Source: Pseudomonadota bacterium (lineage in GTDB: Bacteria; Pseudomonadota; Alphaproteobacteria; Acetobacterales; Acetobacteraceae). Taken from it: a DNA stretch of 10,889 nt. Numbering within the stretch: the first letter of the stretch is position 1; each line of letters starts with the position of its first letter. The stretch covers positions 1 to 10,889 of the forward strand of contig JAKBCB010000080.1 in the NCBI GenBank assembly GCA_021808185.1. The letters are read 5' to 3'. Shown in pieces: positions 1 through 6,662 of the stretch. The notes below the pieces were generated by a model. That model searched no databases. It was not told where the DNA came from and saw only the letters and a program-made list of their open reading frames with translations. A program made the position numbers and the translations under genes.

Positions 1-45
1 GCGGCCTGGGGCGTGCTGGAAGCCGCGGTGGGGAGCCTGTCCTGA
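1..45 (+). CDS. 3' end of an unidentified upstream gene (partial)
   Basis: Frame 1 is open from the window edge and ends at TGA 43-45, giving only 14 residues (AAWGVLEAAVGSLS). No family can be recognised from so little. The stop lies on top of the proposed start of the TRAP permease that follows, which suggests one transcript and coupled translation. A TRAP operon normally encodes a DctP periplasmic binding protein, and none is visible elsewhere in this window. This tail could therefore be DctP, but that is inference from context only. Confidence 0.4.
   Translation, partial: AAWGVLEAAVGSLS
30..44 (+). promoter_or_regulatory. Ribosome binding site and probable CTG start of the TRAP permease
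   Basis: GGGGAG at 30-35 lies 6 bases before CTG 42-44, which is in frame with the permease and overlaps the TGA stop (43-45) of the upstream frame. No ATG, GTG or TTG occurs in this frame before GTG 105. The GTG at 105 has no good Shine-Dalgarno sequence at a normal distance and would remove about 21 residues that look like the start of the first DctQ helix. A CTG start is rare, so this remains a proposal. Confidence 0.45.
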
Positions 46-1862
46 CCCCGACGCGCGCCGAACGCTGGCTCGCCCGCGCGGTCGAGGCGCTCGCCGCCCT
101 GCTCGTGGTGGCGGAGGCGGCGATCCTGTTTGCGGGCGTGGTGGCCCGGTTCGGGTTCCACGGCGGGCTGGTCTGGTCGGACGAACTGGCCTCCATCCTG
201 TTCCTGTGGCTGGCGATGCTCGGGGCCGTGGTGGCGATGCAGCGCGGGGAGCACATGCGGCTGACCGCCATCGCCACGCGGCTGCCGCCGGCGTGGCAGC
301 GGCGGGCCGAGGTGTTTTCGTTCGCCGTGGCGGCGCTGTTCCTCGCGCTGATCCTGTGGCCGGCACTGGGCGCCGCGCAGGACGACATGGACATCGAGAC
401 GCCGGCGCTGGCGTGGTCCGGCGCGATCCGCACGGCGGCGATCCCGGCTGGCTGCGCGCTGATGCTGCTCTCCGCCCTGCTGCGGCTGGCCCGCGCGCGC
501 CTGACGGACGCGGCGCTGGCGGCGCTCGTGCTCGCGGCGGTCGCGGGGGCGCTGTATCTCGGCGCCGGATGGCTAACGGCGTTAGCCTTGGGCAACCTCG
601 TGGTGTTCTTCGGGCTGCTGCTGGGGGCGGCGGTGCTGCTGGGCGTGCCGATCGGCTTCGCATTCGGCGCGGCGACGCTGGCGAGCCTTGCCACCACGAC
701 GACCGTACCGCTCAGCGTGGTGGTCTCGCGGCTGGACGAGGGGATGAGCACGCTGATCCTGCTCGCGGTGCCGATGTTCGTCTTGCTCGGACAGGTGATC
801 GAGGCGGTGGGGATGGCCGAGGCGATGGTGGCCTTCCTCGCGGCGCTGGTGGGGCATGTGCGCGGCGGACTCGCGTGGGTTCTGCTGGGGGCGATGTACT
901 TGGTCTCCGGCATTTCCGGCGCGAAGGCGGCGGACATGGCGGCCGTCGCGCCGGTGCTGTTCCCGCAGATGCGCAGGCGTGGCGTGCCCGAAGGCGAGCT
1001 GGTCGCGCTGCTCTCGGCCGCGGCGGCGATGAGCGAGACCATCGCGCCGTCGCTGGTGCTGATCACCATCGGCTCCGTGACCGGGGTGTCGATCTCCGCG
1101 CTGTTCGCGGGCGGGCTGCTGCCCGCGCTGGTGCTGGCCCTGGCGCTGGGGGCGCTGGCGCGGTGGCGCGCGGGCGATGAGGAAGTCGCCGCGGCGCCGC
1201 GCGCGAGCTGGGGGGCGACGGGTCGTGCCTTCGTGGTGGCGCTGCCGGGGCTGGTGCTGCCGGTGCTGATCCGCGCCGCCACGGTGGGCGGGATCGCGAC
1301 GGCCACCGAAGTCTCGACGCTGGGGATCGCTTACGCGGCGTGCGTGGCGGTCGTTGCGCGGCGGCGGGTGGGCTGGCGGCGACTGACAAACATGCTGGTC
1401 GAGACCGCGTCGCTGTCCGGGGCTATCCTGTTCATCATCGGCGCGGCCACCGCGATGGGCTGGGTGCTGACGCAGTCCGGGCTGTCGCAGGCGCTGGCCG
1501 GCGCAATGGCACATGTTCCCGGCGGGCGGGCGGGATTCCTGGCGCTGTCGGTCGTGGCCTTCGTGGTGCTGGGCAGCCTGCTGGAGGGGATTCCCGCCAT
1601 CGTGCTGTTCGGCCCGCTGCTGTTCCCGATCGCGCGGCAGATGGGGGTGGACGAGGTGCACTACGCGATGGTGGTGGTGCTGGCGATGGGCATCGGCCTG
1701 TTCTCGCCACCGTTCGGCGTCGGCTACTATGCCGCCTGCGCCATCGGCCGCGTTGCGCCGGACGCGGGGATGCGGCGGATCTGGCCCTATATGGCCGCGC
1801 TGGCGATCGGGCTGGGCGTGGTCGCGGCGGTGCCCGCGATCTCGACCGTGTTCGCCCGCTAA
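42..1862 (+). CDS. TRAP transporter permease, fused small (DctQ) and large (DctM) subunits
   Basis: This is an inner-membrane permease of the TRAP family, which imports organic acids using an ion gradient together with a periplasmic binding protein. Counting from GTG 105, residues 1-130 form a four-helix DctQ part with the typical LVWSDELASILFLWLAMLG block followed by QRGEHMRL. From about 133 onward it is DctM-like: VPIGFAFG, LLAVPMFVLLGQ, and the C-terminal PPFGVGYYAACAIGR. The two parts are joined without a stop, a fusion known in this family. I prefer CTG 42 as the start (606 residues) on ribosome-site and first-helix grounds; the conservative start is GTG 105 (585 residues). The substrate cannot be read from the permease. 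A perfect hairpin with rare leucine codons lies at the Q/M junction. The stop overlaps the convergent lysR stop. Confidence 0.93.
   Translation: MTPTRAERWLARAVEALAALLVVAEAAILFAGVVARFGFHGGLVWSDELASILFLWLAMLGAVVAMQRGEHMRLTAIATRLPPAWQRRAEVFSFAVAALFLALILWPALGAAQDDMDIETPALAWSGAIRTAAIPAGCALMLLSALLRLARARLTDAALAALVLAAVAGALYLGAGWLTALALGNLVVFFGLLLGAAVLLGVPIGFAFGAATLASLATTTTVPLSVVVSRLDEGMSTLILLAVPMFVLLGQVIEAVGMAEAMVAFLAALVGHVRGGLAWVLLGAMYLVSGISGAKAADMAAVAPVLFPQMRRRGVPEGELVALLSAAAAMSETIAPSLVLITIGSVTGVSISALFAGGLLPALVLALALGALARWRAGDEEVAAAPRASWGATGRAFVVALPGLVLPVLIRAATVGGIATATEVSTLGIAYAACVAVVARRRVGWRRLTNMLVETASLSGAILFIIGAATAMGWVLTQSGLSQALAGAMAHVPGGRAGFLALSVVAFVVLGSLLEGIPAIVLFGPLLFPIARQMGVDEVHYAMVVVLAMGIGLFSPPFGVGYYAACAIGRVAPDAGMRRIWPYMAALAIGLGVVAAVPAISTVFAR
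571..587 (+). repeat. Perfect inverted repeat inside the DctQ/DctM junction
   Basis: GGCTAAC (571-577) and GTTAGCC (581-587) are perfect 7-base arms around a GGC loop. The hairpin is inside the coding frame, which reads W-L-T-A-L-A-L as TGG CTA ACG GCG TTA GCC TTG. CTA, TTA and TTG are rare leucine codons in a gene that otherwise uses CTG or CTC. It falls between the last DctQ helix and the first DctM helices. It may be a folding pause or a scar of the gene fusion; neither is proven. Confidence 0.7.
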
Positions 1863-2797
1863 GGCGGCAACCCCGCCGGCTGCCGCTCGCCCGCACCTGC
1901 GGGGCGGCTGCGCGCGCGCAGCGCATCGACGAGCAGGGCGAAGGCCGGCGTGGGCTGGCGACGGCTCGGGTAATACAGGTGGTAGCCGGCGAACGGCTGG
2001 CACCAGTCCGCGAGCACGCGAACCAGCCGCCCATCGGCCAGCGCAGCGCTGGCCTGATCTTCGGGCAGATACGCGAGGCCGAACCCCGCCAGCGCCGCGT
2101 TCAGTCGCAGGGCGATGGTGTTGAACACCAGCCGCCCCTCGACCCGCACTTTCAGTTCGCGCCCGGCTTTCTCGAACTCCCAGGGATACAGCCCGCCATA
2201 GGTCGGCAGGCGTAGGTTGATGCAGTCGTGGGTCGTCAGATCCTCCGGCACCAGCGGCGGCGGGTGCCGGGCGAAGTAGGAGGGCGCGCCGACGACGGCC
2301 ATGCGCATGTCGGGGGCGATGCGCACGGCGATCATGTCCTTGGCCACCTGCTCGCCCAGTCGGATGCCGGCGTCGTAGCGCTCCGCGACAATGTCGGTCA
2401 GGCCGTAGTCGATGCTGATCTCCACATGGATGTCGGGATAGTCCGGCAGGAACCCGGCAAGGACCGGCCAGAGGATCGCCTCGGCCGCATGTTCGCCCGT
2501 GGTGATGCGGATGGTGCCGGACGGCTTGTCCCGCAGCGCGCTGAGGGCGGCCAGTTCCGCGTCGATCTCGTCGAACCGTGGCCCCACGCTGCGCAACAGC
2601 CGTTCGCCCGCCTCAGTTGGCGCGACGCTGCGCGTGGTGCGGGTCAGCAGCCTCAGCCCGAGCCGGGCTTCAAGGGCGCGGACGGTGTGGCTCAGCGCCG
2701 ATTGCGACACGCCGAGTTGCGCCGCGGCGCGGGTGAAGCTGCGCTCTCGCGCGACGGCGAGGAAGGCGAGCAGATCGCTGACGTTCTGCCGGCTCAT
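1859..2797 (-). CDS. LysR-family transcriptional regulator
   Basis: A 312-residue DNA-binding regulator of usual LysR length. Residues about 5-65 hold the winged helix-turn-helix, with the LysR pattern SFTRAAAQLGVSQSALSHTV followed by ALEARLGLRLLTRTTRSV. Residues about 92-295 are the effector-binding domain, and YDAGIRLGE and SYFARHPPPLVPEDL resemble the YafC/PgrR-like branch. The C-terminal tail after about 295 is low-complexity (Arg/Pro/Ala). ATG 2795-2797 is chosen because AGGA (2805-2808, minus strand) lies 7 bases upstream. The gene is divergent from the cupin/aldo-keto reductase pair, with 120 bases between. The T-N11-A dyad in that gap overlaps the ribosome site of this gene, suggesting autoregulation and control of the cupin operon. 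The effector is unknown. Its TAG stop shares bases with the permease TAA stop. Confidence 0.95.
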   Translation of the reverse strand: MSRQNVSDLLAFLAVARERSFTRAAAQLGVSQSALSHTVRALEARLGLRLLTRTTRSVAPTEAGERLLRSVGPRFDEIDAELAALSALRDKPSGTIRITTGEHAAEAILWPVLAGFLPDYPDIHVEISIDYGLTDIVAERYDAGIRLGEQVAKDMIAVRIAPDMRMAVVGAPSYFARHPPPLVPEDLTTHDCINLRLPTYGGLYPWEFEKAGRELKVRVEGRLVFNTIALRLNAALAGFGLAYLPEDQASAALADGRLVRVLADWCQPFAGYHLYYPSRRQPTPAFALLVDALRARSRPAGAGERQPAGLPP

Positions 2798-2799
2798 TC

Positions 2800-2814
2800 A
2801 TGAATCCTGTTCAT
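2800..2814. promoter_or_regulatory. LysR-type operator (T-N11-A dyad) in the divergent promoter region
   Basis: ATGAA (2800-2804), spacer TCCTG and TTCAT (2810-2814) form a perfect 5-base-arm inverted repeat. It fits the LysR consensus exactly, with T2801, eleven bases, then A2813. It covers the minus-strand AGGA ribosome site of lysR and lies about 100 bases before the cupin start. An overlapping perfect palindrome, ATTCATGAAT (2796-2805), reaches into the lysR start codon, so TTCAT occurs twice, 13 bases apart. The position suggests repression of lysR and regulation of the cupin operon. Binding is inferred. No convincing -35/-10 pair for the cupin was found; TAATAG at 2838-2843 is only a weak -10 candidate. 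Confidence 0.6.
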
Positions 2815-2917
2815 AGGCGTATGCGGCATTCGGCGTCTAATAGCATGTCGGCGGCGAGATCAGATGAGCGGCCGACGCTCACGCCAATTCCCGCAGCGGC
2901 GATGAAGGAGAGAGACC

Positions 2918-3325
2918 ATGGACATCGTCAGAAGTGGATCGCAGCCATCCCGGCCGGGGCCTGCCGAGTATTTCACCGGAACGGTGCGCATCGACCCGCT
3001 GTTCAGCCCGCCCGATCCGGCGCGTGTCGCGGGCGCGCTCGTCACGTTCGAGCCGGGGGCGCGAACGGCATGGCATACCCATCCGCTCGGTCAGACCCTG
3101 ATCGTCACCGCCGGCTGCGGCTGGGTGCAACGCGAGGGCGGGCCTATCGAGGAAATCCGGCCGGGCGATGTGGTCTGGTTCGCGCCCGGCGAGAAGCACT
3201 GGCACGGGGCCAGGGCAACCTCGGCGATGAGCCATATCGCCATCCAGGAGAAGCTCGATGGCTCTCCCGTAACGTGGATGGAAAAGGTCAGCGACGACCA
3301 ATACCAGTCGCGGCTCCCTGAATAA
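2918..3325 (+). CDS. Cupin protein of the (R)-hydroxynitrile (mandelonitrile) lyase type
   Basis: A 135-residue single-domain cupin. Motif 1 is WHTHPLGQTLIV and motif 2 is PGDVVWFAPGEKHWHGA. H53, H55, Q59 and H94 match, position for position, the metal ligands known for the manganese cupin hydroxynitrile lyase of Granulicella tundricola. H96, H106, A40, V42 and Q110, which shape that active site, are also present. Such enzymes add cyanide to aldehydes or split cyanohydrins in vitro; their natural role is unsettled. The start is ATG 2918, with AAGGAG (2905-2910) 7 bases upstream. The gene is first in a pair with the aldo/keto reductase 23 bases downstream and is divergent from lysR. The family call is firm. 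The lyase activity is inferred, because many relatives are annotated only as cupins. Confidence 0.88.
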   Translation: MDIVRSGSQPSRPGPAEYFTGTVRIDPLFSPPDPARVAGALVTFEPGARTAWHTHPLGQTLIVTAGCGWVQREGGPIEEIRPGDVVWFAPGEKHWHGARATSAMSHIAIQEKLDGSPVTWMEKVSDDQYQSRLPE

Positions 3326-3348
3326 TTCCCGATTGAAAGAATGCCACG

Positions 3349-4332
<984 letters not shown>

Positions 4333-4334
4333 GC

Positions 4335-4354
4335 GGCGAGCCCTGAGGGCCGCC
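4335..4354 (+). terminator. GC-rich hairpin after the aldo/keto reductase, possible terminator
   Basis: GGCG (4335-4338), a bulged A, and GCCC pair with GGGC and CGCC (4347-4354) around a TGA loop, giving eight base pairs. A second, mutually exclusive hairpin, GCCGC/GCGGC (4325-4337), has the actual TGA stop codon of the gene as its loop. No T-run follows either, so this is not a classical intrinsic terminator. The position just past the stop, before the next promoter, is its main support. Confidence 0.35.
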
Positions 4355-4373
4355 CCCCAAGGCAGATTTGGAT

Positions 4374-4418
4374 CTGTCCCCCGTCCTGGTCCGGTGGCGA
4401 TACTGGGACAGGCGGGGG
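4374..4418. repeat. Alternative inverted repeats in the AKR/ACAD intergenic gap
   Basis: CTGTCCC (4374-4380) pairs perfectly with GGGACAG (4405-4411). Alternatively, CCCCCG (4378-4383) with CCTG (4385-4388) pairs with CAGG and CGGGGG (4409-4418), with one bulged base. The two pairings are exclusive. No T-run follows. This could be part of a terminator, a protein-binding site, or the remnant of a dispersed repeat. I cannot decide among these. Confidence 0.35.
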
Positions 4419-4459
4419 TGGACCCGGGGCATGGGATGCGGCGTCGCACAAGGCTTTGG

Positions 4460-4488
4460 TTGACATGGCGGGATAGTCGGACGATTGT
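4460..4488 (+). promoter_or_regulatory. Sigma-70-type promoter for the acyl-CoA dehydrogenase operon
   Basis: TTGACA (4460-4465) is a perfect -35 element. After exactly 17 bases comes GATTGT (4483-4488), a weak -10 matching three of six consensus positions. A start near 4495 would leave a leader of about 44 bases before ATG 4539. The strong -35, weak -10 and overlap with a dyad suggest a regulated promoter. Confidence 0.55.
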
Positions 4489-4499
4489 GTCGGACAATC
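4476..4499. promoter_or_regulatory. Operator-like dyad overlapping the -10 region
   Basis: GATTGT (4483-4488), GTCGG and ACAATC (4494-4499) form a perfect inverted repeat with 6-base arms, covering the -10 box and probable transcription start. GTCGGAC also occurs twice as a direct repeat at 4476-4482 and 4489-4495, 13 bases apart. The TTGT-N5-ACAA core resembles sites of GntR/FCD or TetR repressors, but no such regulator lies in the window. The repressor role is inferred from position. Confidence 0.5.
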
Positions 4500-4538
4500 T
4501 TCCTCGAAAAGCAACCGCCAGTCGCGAGGGCCGCCAAG

Positions 4539-5831
4539 ATGGACTTCGATTACTCCCCGAAAGTCGCCGCCCTGCAGGCGCGCGTCGCCGCCTTCATGGC
4601 CGAGCATGTGTACCCGAACGAGGCCGCCATCCTCGCCGAGATCGCGGACGGCGACCGCTGGCAGCCGACCCAGGGGATGGAGGCGCTGAAGGAGAAGGCG
4701 CGCGCCGCCGGGCTGTGGAACCTGTTCCTGCCGGAAAGCGAGCACGGCGCCGGCCTGACCAATCTGGAATACGCGCCGCTTTGCGAGATCATGGGCCGCT
4801 CGCCCTTCGCGCCGGAAGCGTTCAACTGCTCCGCGCCCGATACCGGCAACATGGAAGTGCTGGTGCGCTACGGCACCGAGGCGCAGCGCAAGCAGTGGCT
4901 CGCCCCGCTGCTGGACGGCAAGATCCGCTCGGCCTTCGCGATGACGGAGATCGAGGTTGCGTCCTCCGACGCGACCAACATCGAAACGCGCATCCGCCGC
5001 GAAGGCGACGAATACGTCATCACCGGGCGCAAATGGTGGACCTCCGGCGCGCTCGATCCGCGCTGCCGCATCATGATCGTGATGGGCAAGTCGGCCCCGG
5101 ACCATCCGGAGCGGCACAAGCAGCAATCCATGATCCTGGTGCCGCTGCCGCATCCCGGCGTGACGGTGAAGCGCGTGCTGCCGGTGTTCGGCTTCGACGA
5201 TGCGCCGCATGGCCACGCCGAGGTCGTGTTCGACAACGTGCGTGTGCCGGCGGACAACATGCTGCTGGGCGAGGGGCGCGGCTTCGAGATCGCACAGGGG
5301 CGGCTCGGGCCGGGGCGCATCCATCACTGCATGCGCCTGATCGGCCTGGCCGAACGCGCGCTGGAGCGGATGTGCCGCCGTGCCCAGACCCGCATCGCGT
5401 TCGGCAAGCCGGTGGCCGAGCAGACCGTGACGCAGGAGCGCATCGCGGAAAGCCGCATCCTGATCGAACAGGCGCGGTTGCTGACGCTGAAGGCCGCCGA
5501 CATGATGGACAAGCACGGCAACAAGACCGCGCGCGCGGAGATCGCCATGATCAAGGTGGCGGCGCCGAACATGGCCTGCCGCGTGATCGACTGGGCGATC
5601 CAGGCGTTCGGCGGTGCCGGCGTGACCGACGATTACGGCCTTGCCTACGCCTATGCCACGGCGCGGATGCTGCGCCTCGCGGACGGGCCGGACGAGGTGC
5701 ACCGCAACCAGATCGCCCGCATCGAGATGAAACGCTACCAGGGGCCGGAGAGCCTGACCGGCGGTTCGGCGAGCGTGCTGCCGGCCGACGGCATCGCGGA
5801 ATTGCGGCGCAAGCCGGTCTGGATCGCGTAA
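4539..5831 (+). CDS. Acyl-CoA dehydrogenase, ACAD10/11-like
   Basis: A 430-residue FAD flavoenzyme with the usual three acyl-CoA dehydrogenase regions: N-terminal helices, a middle beta domain around 130-240, and a C-terminal helical FAD domain. ACAD10/11 marks are FNCSAPDTGNMEVL (95-108), MTEIEVASSDATN (135-147) in place of the common TEPGAGSD, and RIAFGKPV (285-292). ADGPDEVH (381-388) puts D382 where most family members have the catalytic Glu. ACAD10/11 enzymes act in 4-hydroxyacyl-CoA breakdown with a partner kinase domain, encoded here two genes downstream (6659-7672). ATG 4539 is chosen because GAGGG (4526-4530) lies 8 bases before it. TTG 4485 is rejected because it lies inside the -10 element. 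This is the first gene of a three-gene operon, 30 bases before surE. The substrate is unproven. Confidence 0.93.
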   Translation: MDFDYSPKVAALQARVAAFMAEHVYPNEAAILAEIADGDRWQPTQGMEALKEKARAAGLWNLFLPESEHGAGLTNLEYAPLCEIMGRSPFAPEAFNCSAPDTGNMEVLVRYGTEAQRKQWLAPLLDGKIRSAFAMTEIEVASSDATNIETRIRREGDEYVITGRKWWTSGALDPRCRIMIVMGKSAPDHPERHKQQSMILVPLPHPGVTVKRVLPVFGFDDAPHGHAEVVFDNVRVPADNMLLGEGRGFEIAQGRLGPGRIHHCMRLIGLAERALERMCRRAQTRIAFGKPVAEQTVTQERIAESRILIEQARLLTLKAADMMDKHGNKTARAEIAMIKVAAPNMACRVIDWAIQAFGGAGVTDDYGLAYAYATARMLRLADGPDEVHRNQIARIEMKRYQGPESLTGGSASVLPADGIAELRRKPVWIA

Positions 5832-5861
5832 GCTGCCGCGCAGACGGGGAGGGGAGCACGA

Positions 5862-6662
5862 ATGTCCAGGCTGGCGCCGCCGGCGAGCCTCGCGGAGCAT
5901 CGCGTGCTGCTCGTCAACGACGACGGGATTCACGCGCCCGGTCTGATTCTGCTGGAAGACCTGGTACGCGAATTCACCGAGGACGTGTGGGTGGTGGCCC
6001 CGGATGAGGAGAAATCCGGGGCCTCGCATTCGCTCTCGCTGACCAACCCGCTGCGCATCCGCGAGATCGACAGCCGGCATTTCGCGGTGAAGGGCACGCC
6101 GACCGACTGCACGCTGCTCGCCGTGCACGAGGTGATGCGCGAGACGCCGCCGACCGTGGTGCTGTCAGGCATCAATCGCGGCGCCAATCTGGCCGAGGAC
6201 GTGACCTATTCCGGCACCGCCGCAGCGGCGATGGAAGGGGCGCTGCTGGGGTTCCGTTCCATCGCGTTCAGCCAGGTGTTCACCCTCGGGCGTGAGCCGC
6301 ACTGGGAGACGTCGCGCGCCTTCCTTCGCCGGGTGCTGGAGCCGCTGTTGCGCTGCGACTGGATGCCGGGCTCGTTCGTGAACGTCAATTTTCCCGATGT
6401 ACCGCCGGAGAATGTGGCGGGCATCCGGGTGACGCAGCAAGGCTGGCGGCTGCCGGGTTCCTTCCGGCCGGAGAAACGCCTGGATGGGCGCAAGGTGCCG
6501 TATTACTGGATCACCTTCGCGCACAAGCTGGGCGAGGTGGACCCGGCGAGCGATCTGCAGGCGATGCGGGACAAGATGGTCTCCGTGACGCCGATGCAAC
6601 TCGACCTGACGGCGCACGGGTTCCGGCACTATCTGGACACGCAGTTCCGCGAGGGGGCATGA
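5862..6662 (+). CDS. surE: SurE-type 5'-nucleotidase / phosphatase
   Basis: A 266-residue member of the SurE family, metal-dependent phosphatases that remove phosphate from nucleoside monophosphates and other small substrates. VNDDGIHAPG (18-27) carries the metal-binding aspartates D20 and D21. KSGASHS (51-57) supplies the conserved serine S52, and SGINRGANL (102-110) supplies N105. VTYSGTAAAAMEG follows, as in typical SurE. GGAGG (5848-5852) lies 9 bases before ATG 5862. The last four bases overlap the start of the next gene (ATGA 6659-6662), implying coupled translation with the kinase. SurE usually neighbours pcm, serS or nlpD; none is here. Its place between a dehydrogenase and a kinase suggests a specialised role on a phosphorylated intermediate or CoA-type nucleotide. 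It could also be the only SurE of the genome in an unusual place. Confidence 0.93.
   Translation: MSRLAPPASLAEHRVLLVNDDGIHAPGLILLEDLVREFTEDVWVVAPDEEKSGASHSLSLTNPLRIREIDSRHFAVKGTPTDCTLLAVHEVMRETPPTVVLSGINRGANLAEDVTYSGTAAAAMEGALLGFRSIAFSQVFTLGREPHWETSRAFLRRVLEPLLRCDWMPGSFVNVNFPDVPPENVAGIRVTQQGWRLPGSFRPEKRLDGRKVPYYWITFAHKLGEVDPASDLQAMRDKMVSVTPMQLDLTAHGFRHYLDTQFREGA

Noticed and set aside
582..2003. A 473-codon minus-strand frame opposite the TRAP permease
   Set aside because: Gln/His/Arg-rich translation without hydrophobic or domain structure; opposite a clear membrane protein gene.
4374..4418. Inverted repeats as the ends of a small mobile element
   Set aside because: The arms are short, lie only 24 bases apart, have no visible target duplication and enclose nothing; a repeat remnant cannot be shown from this window.
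4485..4541. TTG 4485 as the start of the acyl-CoA dehydrogenase
   Set aside because: It lies inside the probable -10 element and adds 18 residues not typical of the family; ATG 4539 has a good GAGGG site.
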